Assembly: GCA_002344965.1 (NCBI GenBank)
Contig: DDUU01000011.1
Location: 1 to 64,000 of the forward strand
Length of the DNA stretch: 64,000 bases
Source of the DNA: Candidatus Tepidiaquacellales bacterium UBA2330
GTDB taxonomy: Bacteria; Bacteroidota; Ignavibacteria; Tepidaquicellales; Tepidaquicellaceae
Direction: 5' to 3'
Part shown: positions 43,423-52,297 of the stretch, piece by piece
Position numbering within the stretch: the first letter of the stretch is position 1
How the letters are laid out: every line of letters starts with the position of its first letter
Notes under the pieces: model-generated
The model's input: only the letters and a program-made list of their open reading frames with translations
What the model was told of the DNA's origin: nothing
Databases searched by the model: none
Program-made: the position numbers and the translations under genes

Positions 43423-45237
43423 TTAGTTTAGACTTTTTGAAAAAGTGTTATTTATAGCATTAATTATCAATCCATTTTGCTCCTCTTTTATCTTCCTTTC
43501 TATCTCTGACTTCACTCTTTCCGGATCAGATGCAACAGCGTTTTCCAGCACTTTTTTATTATACATAAAATTATAAGGAGTAACATATTTGTATTCAAAT
43601 CTGTCAATTACATCTTTAAACTTCGGCTCGTTCTTAAGATACAAAAATGATTTGTCATCCCAGAATACAAGCTTCCAGTCTTCCGGCTTTTTGCTGAAAT
43701 AAGATATAACAGATGTTTCCATTTCATTCGGAACTCTCACCAGATCCGGTGCCAGATAAATTGAATAGTCAAAATTATAATCTTTCAGTTTCTTTTCAAA
43801 TCCGGGACCTTTGCTCATCAAGGTATTATATTCGTTAAATATCTCATCGTTAAGATTTCTGCTGTCAATGAAATTTTTACTTTCGGGAAAATTCCATACA
43901 AGAAATCCGCCGCTTCCGAAATGATTCAGCGGTCTCTGCCCGGTCTGCGGTATGTTATTCTCCTTCATAAAATCAAACATCTGAACAGGCATAAAGTCTG
44001 AGTTTACGCCGAATCCCGAGACTCTGTAATATTTTAAATGCTCCATATACAGCTTATCATTCGGAATATTGAATATAAGAAACAAAAGAAATGCTTCAAG
44101 AATAACTTTCGGTACAGGACTGGCGGTAAAGAAATTTTTAATGCCGCCTTCTTTAAGGTTTGTAATTATAAAATATAATGCAACTCCGAAGAAAACCGTT
44201 ATGATTAAAATATAATCTACCGTAAACCTGACTGCTCTGACGGAATATACGGCGAATACAATAAAGAGCATTCCGGTAAAGAGATCTTTCCGTTTAAAAG
44301 AGTAATAAAGAACAAGCACTCCTCCAAACAGGAATACCTTATATATATTTGTTACAAATCCGGACCCGAACATTTCATCAAAAGGAGATCTCCATTCGTT
44401 AATAGTCTCGAGCAATTTCATCTTTGTATGATCATATGCATAAAAATATGTCGCAATGCCGTTTGGATTTATGATCATTACAATTACAGACAGAATAAAC
44501 ATCAGTCCGAGTATCTTCATTTCACGCTGCGTTAGCGCCGGAATTTCCTTTGTAGAAAATTTTTCCGGCTTCATATAAATTATCACCTCACTTAACAGAA
44601 ATACAAAAAGGAGCAGCGCTCCGGCCAGCACTCCCATGTGAATATTCGCCCAGAGAAGAAACAGAACCGGAAAGAAATAAAGTGTTTTTGTGTTTTTTCT
44701 GTTGAAATATTTGAAGTCAGTTATGAGATATATCATTACTGTAAAAAACAGAAGCGACATTATATGCGGACGGGGAGTGAGGCGGTCTATCATTCCGAAA
44801 GCAGTCAGAATCAATATCAGAAATATCAGTGTATAACTTACTTCAAACTTTCTCATCACCCGGAATAATATAAAAAATATCAGAAGGAAAACAATTGTAC
44901 GGAATATTGATATCGCCGTATATCCGCCGATGTTGTAAAGACCGTAAGTAATAATATCCCAGCCCCATTCGAACGGCATCCATTCCTGACCTTCGGTTAC
45001 AAATCCGAATATATCCTCTGACGGAACGTGATGAGTTTCCGTAATGTATTTCCCCGTGGCAAGATGCCAGAAGACATCATCATCGCCGGTGATCTTAAAT
45101 GTTGTGAATAAAATTATAAATACTGTGAAAAGAATTATCAGTCCGTAATTATAGAGCGGATTATCCTTTATAAATGGCTGCTTTGCTGGAGACTGAGTCT
45201 GTGTCTTTTTTTGTTTCTTAGTTTGTGTTTTTGCCAA
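43423..45237 (-). CDS. polytopic membrane protein, possibly GT-C-like
   Basis: This 604-residue protein has about 11-13 TM helices between residues 25 and 385 and a soluble C-terminal region. A Gln/Thr/Lys-rich N-terminus precedes the first helix. The first external loop reads TGDDDVFWHLATGKYI, and WMPFEWGWDIITYG follows. An acidic loop after helix one is typical of GT-C glycosyltransferases and oligosaccharyltransferases, but I cannot confirm family membership. The start codon is one base from the stop of the NHL lipoprotein gene, implying translational coupling. Confidence 0.7.
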   Translation of the reverse strand: MAKTQTKKQKKTQTQSPAKQPFIKDNPLYNYGLIILFTVFIILFTTFKITGDDDVFWHLATGKYITETHHVPSEDIFGFVTEGQEWMPFEWGWDIITYGLYNIGGYTAISIFRTIVFLLIFFILFRVMRKFEVSYTLIFLILILTAFGMIDRLTPRPHIMSLLFFTVMIYLITDFKYFNRKNTKTLYFFPVLFLLWANIHMGVLAGALLLFVFLLSEVIIYMKPEKFSTKEIPALTQREMKILGLMFILSVIVMIINPNGIATYFYAYDHTKMKLLETINEWRSPFDEMFGSGFVTNIYKVFLFGGVLVLYYSFKRKDLFTGMLFIVFAVYSVRAVRFTVDYILIITVFFGVALYFIITNLKEGGIKNFFTASPVPKVILEAFLLFLIFNIPNDKLYMEHLKYYRVSGFGVNSDFMPVQMFDFMKENNIPQTGQRPLNHFGSGGFLVWNFPESKNFIDSRNLNDEIFNEYNTLMSKGPGFEKKLKDYNFDYSIYLAPDLVRVPNEMETSVISYFSKKPEDWKLVFWDDKSFLYLKNEPKFKDVIDRFEYKYVTPYNFMYNKKVLENAVASDPERVKSEIERKIKEEQNGLIINAINNTFSKSLN

Positions 45238-45238
45238 T

Positions 45239-46324
45239 TTACTGAAGATCAGTTGAAAGTTTATACCTGACTATTCTGTTATTTCCTGTATCAGCAATGT
45301 AAAGCACCTTATTAAAGAAAGAAACTCCCATCGGATTTCTAAGCTGATTTACTCCGTCACCGGTTCCGCCGAAAGATTCCCTCTTATAAACTCCGAGACT
45401 CGTAAATTTATACAGCGAATCTCTTGTATTATCCACTACAAAAATATTATTGGACGGGTCAAGCGTAATTCCCTCAGGCGTTCCGAGCTGAAAATTCAGC
45501 AGATCGACATTATCACCCGGCAGAAATCTCGGTTCATATGTTCCTTTAAGATTGTCATATACAAACCATTCCACCTTAAAACCAAATTCAGTAGTATTTC
45601 TAGTGATAATGAAATCCGTCGGTCCGTTATTGAAAGTGGTGATAGCCGACATTTTATCAATGGAATATATTCCGTTTCCCGTCGGCTGAAATCCGCCGAG
45701 TACTGAAACAGAATTAACTGAATTAACTCCGGAGACTTTCAGCAGAGCGTTATCAGGATCCAGAGAGCTTGTATTTTCAGGACCTCTTCTTGTTATTATA
45801 TATGAGTTATCTGAATATACTCCAACATCCGTAAATTTCCGGTTTCTGCTCGAAAGGGGAGTCGCGTAATCCGATCTCATCAGAGGAAGCAATGATGCGT
45901 TTGAAATAACTCCGCCCACCGGTACGAGCTTGATCCTGTATAAAATGCTTAATGTATCCGGAAAAATTAAAGAAGTCGTATCTGCTATTACGAGCAAATC
46001 AAAATTGTAATCCTGCGCTATTGCCCGCGGATTGAAAACCGGTATTGAGCCAATCTCTCCGCCGGACAAATCCATCTGAACCACTCTGTTGTTTTTTGTA
46101 TCGCAAACATAGATCAGCGGCTCTCTGCCGAGTAGTATATCTTCAGGCTTATTAAACTGCGTCCAAACAGGCGACTGCTGAACATATGTAGTTTCAGTTA
46201 CTACTGTCCCGCCGCCGGAAGTGATTGGGAACTGTGACAGATCAGTTTTATCTGCGCATGATGAAAGCCATAATACCGATAATGTAAAAAAGAGATATAA
46301 GTATTTCATTTTAGTAAAGATCAT
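45239..46324 (-). CDS. NHL-repeat beta-propeller lipoprotein
   Basis: This lipoprotein has a signal ending in lipobox LSSC (Cys about residue 23). Several NHL-type blades follow, such as FNKPEDILLGREPLIYVCDTKNNRVVQMD, GTPEGITLDPSNNIFVVDNTRDSLYKF and LRNPMGVSFFNKVLYIADTGNNRIVRY, pointing to a six-blade propeller for protein or ligand binding. The start ATG overlaps the stop of the upstream PorV-like gene (ATGA overlap), a sign of coupled translation; a second ATG at 46309 is possible. No enzyme motif is visible. Confidence 0.82.
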   Translation of the reverse strand: MIFTKMKYLYLFFTLSVLWLSSCADKTDLSQFPITSGGGTVVTETTYVQQSPVWTQFNKPEDILLGREPLIYVCDTKNNRVVQMDLSGGEIGSIPVFNPRAIAQDYNFDLLVIADTTSLIFPDTLSILYRIKLVPVGGVISNASLLPLMRSDYATPLSSRNRKFTDVGVYSDNSYIITRRGPENTSSLDPDNALLKVSGVNSVNSVSVLGGFQPTGNGIYSIDKMSAITTFNNGPTDFIITRNTTEFGFKVEWFVYDNLKGTYEPRFLPGDNVDLLNFQLGTPEGITLDPSNNIFVVDNTRDSLYKFTSLGVYKRESFGGTGDGVNQLRNPMGVSFFNKVLYIADTGNNRIVRYKLSTDLQ

Positions 46325-47316
46325 TTAAAATTCGGGAATAAAATATTTAATGTAAACCTGTGTGAAATGCCGAGCTCCTTGTAATTAGCAAGCGAGTAAT
46401 CAAAGTTTGCGTGAGCAAAAGAAATTACCGTCTTTGCACCGACTCCTGCAGAGAAATTTTCCGAATCGACATTCAGCTTATACCCGCCTCTGAAAAAAAG
46501 AAACTCCTTGTATGCATATTCCAATCCGAAGTGAAGATTCTCCGCGTTGTCAGTCGGACTATTCAGCTGAACGGAGGTAGTAAGTCTGTTCTCTTTATTA
46601 AGTATTGGCTCAATTGCAAACCCAAGCTGAAACAAAGTCGGCGGTGGAAATTTCTGAAATGAATTTACTGTATTGCCGTTAACAAGCGTAACGCTTCCTG
46701 AAGGACTTAACTGACCGCCGAAATTCGAGATCATAATTCCGAATCTGGATGTGCCGAGACCTGTCCGGTAAGAAGTAGCAAGGTCTCCGAGTATTCCGTC
46801 TATTTTAAGTTCGCCCAGATCTTCACGCACATATTTTATAGTTGCGCCGAATGAGAACTGGTCAGTCATCTGCCGCGCATAAGAGAGTCCTATATTCAGA
46901 TCGGAGAATCTGAAGTATTCGCCTGTGCCTGTCGGCTGATACTCAGTGGTAACTTTCATATCTTCAGTCTGCAGGGAAGTTATATTCAGTCCTATTGCGT
47001 TGTTTCCTCCGAAGTGATAGACGGCACCGAAATTTGCAAGCTTTGTATCTACAAACCACTGAGTGTAGCTTGCGGTGATTCCGTTATTTTCAAAAGCGAC
47101 GAGTCCGGAAGGATTGTAATGCAGTGAAGTTATGTCATCAGAGACAGCGACAAAACTTTCTCCCATTCCTGTTGCTCTTGCGCTTGTACCAATCTTCAGA
47201 AACTGAAGTGAAGTAGTGCCGGTTCTTTGACCGCCGAGATTCGGAAACAGCTGAGCTGCAGAAATCGCCGGCATCAGAATGATCAGCAGCAGTGTCAGTA
47301 GTATTTTTGCTTTCAT
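46321..47316 (-). CDS. PorV/PorQ-family outer-membrane protein
   Basis: This 331-residue outer-membrane barrel has a signal peptide ending ISAAQ. The family signature FLKIGTSARATGMGESFVAVSDDITSLHYNPSGLV is near the mature N-terminus, and FPNFK ends the barrel. PorV shuttles T9SS cargo to the sortase PorU, while PorQ and related paralogues also belong to this group; I cannot say which. Its start codon directly follows the stop of the CTD segment of the upstream cargo gene, with no intervening base. That links a T9SS cargo to a T9SS-type barrel in one transcript. Confidence 0.85.
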   Translation of the reverse strand: MKAKILLTLLLIILMPAISAAQLFPNLGGQRTGTTSLQFLKIGTSARATGMGESFVAVSDDITSLHYNPSGLVAFENNGITASYTQWFVDTKLANFGAVYHFGGNNAIGLNITSLQTEDMKVTTEYQPTGTGEYFRFSDLNIGLSYARQMTDQFSFGATIKYVREDLGELKIDGILGDLATSYRTGLGTSRFGIMISNFGGQLSPSGSVTLVNGNTVNSFQKFPPPTLFQLGFAIEPILNKENRLTTSVQLNSPTDNAENLHFGLEYAYKEFLFFRGGYKLNVDSENFSAGVGAKTVISFAHANFDYSLANYKELGISHRFTLNILFPNFK

Positions 47317-47712
47317 TTATTTTATTAATATCATTTTTTTTATTTCGGAAAAATTGCCCGTTTCCATTTTGTAATAATAAACTCCGCTCGAAAGATCTGC
47401 GCCGTTGAATTCCGTATCATAAGTCCCCGCATTTTTGAACTCATTGACAAGCGTCTTTATTTCCTTTCCGGTAATGTCAAAGATCTTTATAGTGACATTT
47501 CCCGAAACAGGAATGCTGTATGCGATCTTTGTCGAAGGATTAAACGGATTCGGATAATTCTGATTCAATTGGAATCTATCAACTTTTAAATTTTGTGTTT
47601 CTGTAATTTCTGTTGTCTTTAATCCAAGCAGGAAATTCAGATCTTCTGTAATTTTCTTATCTAACTCTGATTGATTTGACGGATTAAATTTTATTATTTT
47701 TGTTTCTAAAAC
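47317..47712 (-). pseudogene. T9SS sorting-domain segment cut off from its cargo gene by an in-frame TAA
   Basis: Codons from 47712 down to 47317 are fully open and in the same frame as the 852-residue protein ending at 47713. They encode about 50 linker residues and then an intact type A sorting domain (NQNYPNPFNPSTKIAYSIP through KKMILIK). The distance 47713 to 47317 is 132 codons, so only the TAA at 47713-47715 separates cargo and sorting domain. No ATG start exists at the break; TTG 47568 could only give an isolated CTD without a signal peptide. It is either a recent nonsense mutation, a base error, or read-through. Confidence 0.8.
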
Positions 47713-50271
47713 TTATCTGTAATTGTCATTTGAATACTTCTTTTCTGAATTTTGATCTGAATTTAAAAATGAATATTCATATGAATTTTTAAAATTATTT
47801 TTGGCAATACTGTGAATCGGTTTATCTTTTAGATTTTTTTCATTCAGATTATCAGTTGAAATATTATTGTCTCCCTGCCCCGAACCGTTTTGGAGAAGTG
47901 ACAGCGCTGATCTGTCCCAGCTTGCCAAAAGTCTTCTTTCCGGCTCAGGATGATTTGACATTATGTTTTCGTATCCGGCTATTGCTTCATCATAATCTTC
48001 CATCTTTGAAAGACACATCAGATAGTAAGAATATGCCTTGTCAACTATTGTATAATTATTTGCATGCTGAGTGATCTTTGATTGTAAATATTGTTTCAGT
48101 TCACCAAAAAGTATGTCTGTATTTATTTGTAAAGATGATGTGTCTTTGTTTTGATAATTTTCATAAAGTTCATCAATCGATGAAGGCAGATAATCGCTTG
48201 TGTCATAATTATTTATGACAGCTTTTAACAGGTCAATTGCTTCAGTATAATTTTTATTTCTCTTACTCATTAATGCCTGTCCGAACATGCTTTCATCTTC
48301 GCCGTCTCCGTTCATAAAATCTCCGCCGTCCGTAATCGCAACAGTGTCAATAATTCCGTCCCCTCTGTCAATAATATCATAATCAATTGGTTCAGGTTTT
48401 GAACCCGGACATGATGAGCGATACGGCTGATAAAGCAAAGGTACCGTGGATGAATTACACTCAAGCTCATTTTGCGGAGGAATTGAAGACCAGTAATTAT
48501 CTGATGATGAAATTCCATGCGAGTTACACGAACCTGTTAACTGAGTTTTGATATGCTTATAGTTTGAATTAAATAAAGTCAGACAATTTCCGCCTTTATC
48601 TAAAAATATTGAAGAAGTACCAATTACATAAAGATTATGTCCGTTTGTTGAAGTAAGTTTATTGTATCCTCCGTACCAGTAATAATTTCCTCCGCTGTAT
48701 AAAGGAGCTAATCTTGCTGAAGAAGAAGAATTCACAATTAAAGTAGTATTTGTACCTGATTTCATTGACGAATTTTCATAAAGATTCAGATTACTTTGCA
48801 GTAAATTCACAGCAGTAATATAATCATCATTCAAAAAACTATTATACCGAAAATCGCCGGATATTTTATTTGCTACTAATCCGATTCCGGTTGAAGAACC
48901 GGTACCTTCAAAAACATTTCCGAAAATAAAAAACGGTGTCTGCTCGGATGCAAGACAATTCAGATACATTTGGACTGCTCCGCCGGAGAAATAATTCCCG
49001 GCAATATTTAAATTAAAAGCCGGATTTGAATCTTCTTCTTCAGCGCAAAAAATTCCATAATCATTGGGATGAACACTATTACTTACAGTCAGAAGATACT
49101 GACTGTTATTATTTGTATAAAAAGAATCATTGCTGATCAGCGCATTGAAAACATTGCTTAACTTTACGACGCTGTTTTCAAATTTGCTGCCTGTAATTAT
49201 TTTTTTAGCTCTCGCAAAGCATTTATCCGAATTATATAAATTGATACAGGTATCTGTATTTTTGAAAGTGCAGTTTGAAATTGTATCGAGATAAGTATCG
49301 GTCAGCTTAATACCTTTCCACTTTACGCTGCTGTTTGTTGTCTGAAAAACCGTATTATTCAGATTGATACTTGCGCCTGCTTTACCTTCGATATATGAAT
49401 TTTCTCCCATGGTGATAGTCTTGGGAGTTCCGGTTTCAAATGTCCTGAAGTGTGAGCCGGATTCGAAGATGAGGCTTGTACTGGAACTTAGGGTGAAATT
49501 TATGCTGTCTTTAATTGTAAGAATCGAGCTTTTTAAAAAAATAGATTGATTTGTTTTTAATATCAATCCATTATCTTTCAATAATACATTTACAAAAAAT
49601 TCATTTGGATTGATATGATTAACTGCTCCGGAATCCACAGCATTTATCGGCCAATATAAATATGAATTATCAGAAACAAAACCATCTTTATTTTGAGACT
49701 TAAACAAAATTGAATTCTTTACTCTTTGATCCCAAATCTGAATTAAACGATTTTCTGGTACTTTATTGTCATTAAAATTATATATTATGCTGTCTTGATT
49801 GAAATATGTTAAAACTATATCCCTACTAAAATTAACACCAATTGGATTCCATCCGTAATTTGGATAATCAAAATCAGAATAATCAACATCACAAAAATCA
49901 AATGGATTTAATGAAATACTTGTATCATTACCTTGTATTGAAATTTCATAGAATTCTACTTTATATTTACCAAATCCAATTGCCGCACTAGTACCTCCGG
50001 TGGTATTATCATAGTCATGATTTATTTCAAAATCTGTGTTAGGTAAAATTATTTTAGCTCCACCATATATTTTCGTATATATAGTCGTTCCATTTTCACA
50101 CTTTAATGAATACTTATGAAGTCCATTAAAAACAGCTCCAATTGGAAATACACGTACATATATTAACTCGGATGACGAATTTGATATCATTAATTCAAAT
50201 CTTGCAAATGATGAATTACTCAGTATAAAATGAATTATTAAAAGTCCGAATAGTGGGATAAATTTTTTCAT
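47713..50271 (-). CDS. exported beta-helix/TPR-like protein, truncated before its T9SS sorting domain
   Basis: This 852-residue protein has a signal peptide ending NSSFA. About residues 190-610 look like a right-handed parallel beta-helix (repeated short turns such as NTDTCINLYNSDKC, GSKFENSVVKLSNVF, FRYNSFLNDDY). A linker DRGDGIIDTVAITDGGDFMNGDG leads to a helical TPR-like stretch (SKRNKNYTEAIDLLKAVINNYD, AYSYYLMCLSKMEDYDEAI). It ends NDNYR-stop, but the same frame continues past that TAA into a full sorting domain. As encoded it would be secreted to the periplasm without a T9SS signal. Function unknown. Confidence 0.75.
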   Translation of the reverse strand: MKKFIPLFGLLIIHFILSNSSFARFELMISNSSSELIYVRVFPIGAVFNGLHKYSLKCENGTTIYTKIYGGAKIILPNTDFEINHDYDNTTGGTSAAIGFGKYKVEFYEISIQGNDTSISLNPFDFCDVDYSDFDYPNYGWNPIGVNFSRDIVLTYFNQDSIIYNFNDNKVPENRLIQIWDQRVKNSILFKSQNKDGFVSDNSYLYWPINAVDSGAVNHINPNEFFVNVLLKDNGLILKTNQSIFLKSSILTIKDSINFTLSSSTSLIFESGSHFRTFETGTPKTITMGENSYIEGKAGASINLNNTVFQTTNSSVKWKGIKLTDTYLDTISNCTFKNTDTCINLYNSDKCFARAKKIITGSKFENSVVKLSNVFNALISNDSFYTNNNSQYLLTVSNSVHPNDYGIFCAEEEDSNPAFNLNIAGNYFSGGAVQMYLNCLASEQTPFFIFGNVFEGTGSSTGIGLVANKISGDFRYNSFLNDDYITAVNLLQSNLNLYENSSMKSGTNTTLIVNSSSSARLAPLYSGGNYYWYGGYNKLTSTNGHNLYVIGTSSIFLDKGGNCLTLFNSNYKHIKTQLTGSCNSHGISSSDNYWSSIPPQNELECNSSTVPLLYQPYRSSCPGSKPEPIDYDIIDRGDGIIDTVAITDGGDFMNGDGEDESMFGQALMSKRNKNYTEAIDLLKAVINNYDTSDYLPSSIDELYENYQNKDTSSLQINTDILFGELKQYLQSKITQHANNYTIVDKAYSYYLMCLSKMEDYDEAIAGYENIMSNHPEPERRLLASWDRSALSLLQNGSGQGDNNISTDNLNEKNLKDKPIHSIAKNNFKNSYEYSFLNSDQNSEKKYSNDNYR

Positions 50272-50330
50272 GACATGTAAATAATTAATCTTTGTTTATA
50301 TTTTAAAATATTTCTGACATTATAAATATC

Positions 50331-51767
50331 TTATTTGATCAACATCATTTTTTTGCTAATAAGATCAATTTCCGTTTTTAATTGAAAAAAGTAGATACCT
50401 GTTGAAAGATTATAATCCGTTGAATTAAAATTAATTCTATACTTACCTTCGTTTGCTAATCCATTATAAATAGTAGAGACTTCTTTTCCACTTAAATCAT
50501 AAATGACTAAACTCACATTCGTTTTATTTTTAATTTCAAAATCAATAGTAGTAATAGGATTAAACGGGTTTGGATTATTTTGGTGTAATATTGTTTTTTT
50601 CGGAATAAATGTTGAGTTATAAGAAATACCGACCGGAAAAATTTTACCAAGAGAATCGGTTTTAGCTAAATACATTTGTGGAACTCCGCCTTGAAGCATT
50701 TGAGTAACGCCACATATGATAAAGCCATTATCATTAGTTGATTCAACAGATCTAATCTCTGTGAAATATTGAAGTGGCCTATAAAAATTTTGAATTAATA
50801 CATTTCCATTGAAATCTATAATTCTGATAAATCCCCTTTCTAGATTATTATTAGTTGAATCCGTTGTTCCGCAAAAAACATATCCTTTTCCGGGAATATT
50901 TCTTACAGAATATAATAGTTCATTATATTTTGCCGAATAATTTCTTTTCCACTGTAAATTACCAACTGAATCGGCTTTGATAATCAGTGAATTTGAAACA
51001 TTGTTAGAATTATATTCAACACCTCCAATAATGAAACCTTTATCAATTGTCCGTTGTATTGAGTACCCTGCTTCTGAATAATTTGATCCAAATCTTTTAC
51101 TCCACAAAGTATCTCCATTCAAATTAACTTTAAACAAATATACATCTGCATGAGCAGTTCCTATTATAACATAAGAATCTTCTAATACAATAACCTCTTT
51201 TCCATATTGATCATTATTTGCATAGTATATTTTTTGCCACTGAATTTCACCGATTTCATTTGTTTTGATCAGCATAATATTATTGAAAAACCCATCTGTT
51301 CTGTTTAACACTATATAACCATTATCTGAAGTTTGTTTAACACATAGAGACTGATCTAATCCCAATCCATTAAACGATCTGTTCCAAATAACATTTCCTT
51401 TTGAATCAGTATTAAGCAAATATCCATCTCCTAAACCCCCTTTATTTGTTGATCCGCATATAGTGAAACCATTTGTTATGCCATTTATTACCCAATTTCC
51501 CCTAAAACTATAATTATTCTTGCCAATAATTTGAGTCCATAAAGAATCACCACTAAATGAATACCTTGCAAGATATATTTGGTAACCACCGACTCTTGAA
51601 TCACTTCCAACAGCTATAAAATTATTATCATCTGTTTGAAAAGCACGCTCTAAACTTCCATAATTATTATTTAAAATCTTCTGCCAAGTTATAGTTTGCC
51701 CAAGTACTGAATCTGAAAAAACACAAATAACAAATATTGTAAATATTATATTTATAAGTTTACACAT
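50331..51767 (-). CDS. exported beta-propeller-like protein with T9SS sorting domain
   Basis: The open frame begins at 51857, but ATG 51767 starts a clean signal peptide (MCKLINIIFTIFVICVFSDS) with an AAAAAGG tract upstream, so that start (478 residues) is chosen. The body has about nine repeats of the form DNGFIICG/ARYSFSGDSLWTQ, in which a Gly-rich strand alternates with L-x-x-D-x-x-G-x-x-x-W. This resembles delta-60/SBBP propeller repeats. The last 75 residues are a type A sorting domain (NNPNPFNPITTIDFEI through KKMMLIK). Likely a surface protein; function unknown. Confidence 0.8.
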   Translation of the reverse strand: MCKLINIIFTIFVICVFSDSVLGQTITWQKILNNNYGSLERAFQTDDNNFIAVGSDSRVGGYQIYLARYSFSGDSLWTQIIGKNNYSFRGNWVINGITNGFTICGSTNKGGLGDGYLLNTDSKGNVIWNRSFNGLGLDQSLCVKQTSDNGYIVLNRTDGFFNNIMLIKTNEIGEIQWQKIYYANNDQYGKEVIVLEDSYVIIGTAHADVYLFKVNLNGDTLWSKRFGSNYSEAGYSIQRTIDKGFIIGGVEYNSNNVSNSLIIKADSVGNLQWKRNYSAKYNELLYSVRNIPGKGYVFCGTTDSTNNNLERGFIRIIDFNGNVLIQNFYRPLQYFTEIRSVESTNDNGFIICGVTQMLQGGVPQMYLAKTDSLGKIFPVGISYNSTFIPKKTILHQNNPNPFNPITTIDFEIKNKTNVSLVIYDLSGKEVSTIYNGLANEGKYRINFNSTDYNLSTGIYFFQLKTEIDLISKKMMLIK

Positions 51768-51912
51768 CCTTTTTTCCGGATAAAAAAATTCTATAATTAA
51801 TTTTATCACTCGATTATTATATTCAATTAAATTTCGTTTTGATAGAAACATATTCATAAAAGAAAATTATAAATTGCGTTTGAAATATATTTTACTATTA
51901 GGATTTTTGTCC

Positions 51913-52190
51913 TCATTTCACCTGCATCATCTTCCTTGTAAAGCTGTATCCGTCCGATGTCATTTTATAAAAATAAACCCCGCTCGATAATCCGCTGCCG
52001 TCAAACTCCACTGAATAATTCCCCGTCGGCGTTTCCTCAGTCAATCGCCTTACTAAGTGGAGGGCAGGGTGAGTTACAAAATTGTTTTTCTTTTAGCCGA
52101 AATTCATACCGCTTCCAAAGCACGTTTCGGTTTGTTGTTGGTCACGCCCGCTGCCGTCAAACTCCACTGAATAATTCACCTCCGTAGGTA
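51913..52190 (-). pseudogene. remnant T9SS sorting domain, disrupted
   Basis: Reading the minus strand from about 52038 to a TGA at 51913 gives EETPTGNYSVEFDGSG, LSSGVYFYKM and SFTRKMMQVK, the last ~40 residues of a sorting domain. The segment that should precede it (…YDxxGREVxxLVN) is missing and the sequence changes abruptly near 52040. A second, partial copy (EVNYSVEFDGSG) lies at 52148-52186. No cargo frame precedes it. The rest of the 530-base gap 51768-52297 holds no gene I can support. Confidence 0.75.
51992..52177. repeat. 30-bp direct repeat within the CTD remnant
   Basis: The 30 bases at 51992-52021 recur exactly at 52148-52177. The 126 bases between them include an inverted pair CCGAAA (52097) and TTTCGG (52125). 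The repeat lies inside sorting-domain coding sequence, which suggests insertion with duplication, or slipped recombination. Confidence 0.8.
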
Positions 52191-52297
52191 ACTGCCGTAT
52201 ATGTATCTGTATTCGGGAATGATCTTCACGTTGTCCTTATTCGTAAATTTATTTATATCAGTAAAATATCTGTGAATATTTTTTCTTAAATTGATTC

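Noticed and set aside
47566..47568. Independent small gene starting at TTG 47568
   Set aside because: It would yield a bare sorting domain without signal peptide; the frame continues back to the TAA of the cargo gene, so it is a severed tail.
47713..47715. Selenocysteine recoding at the cargo stop
   Set aside because: The stop is TAA, not TGA.
51957..52187. 76-codon plus-strand frame with a repeated RCRQTPLNNSP
   Set aside because: It is the opposite strand of the orphan CTD; the peptide repeat reflects the 30-bp direct repeat.
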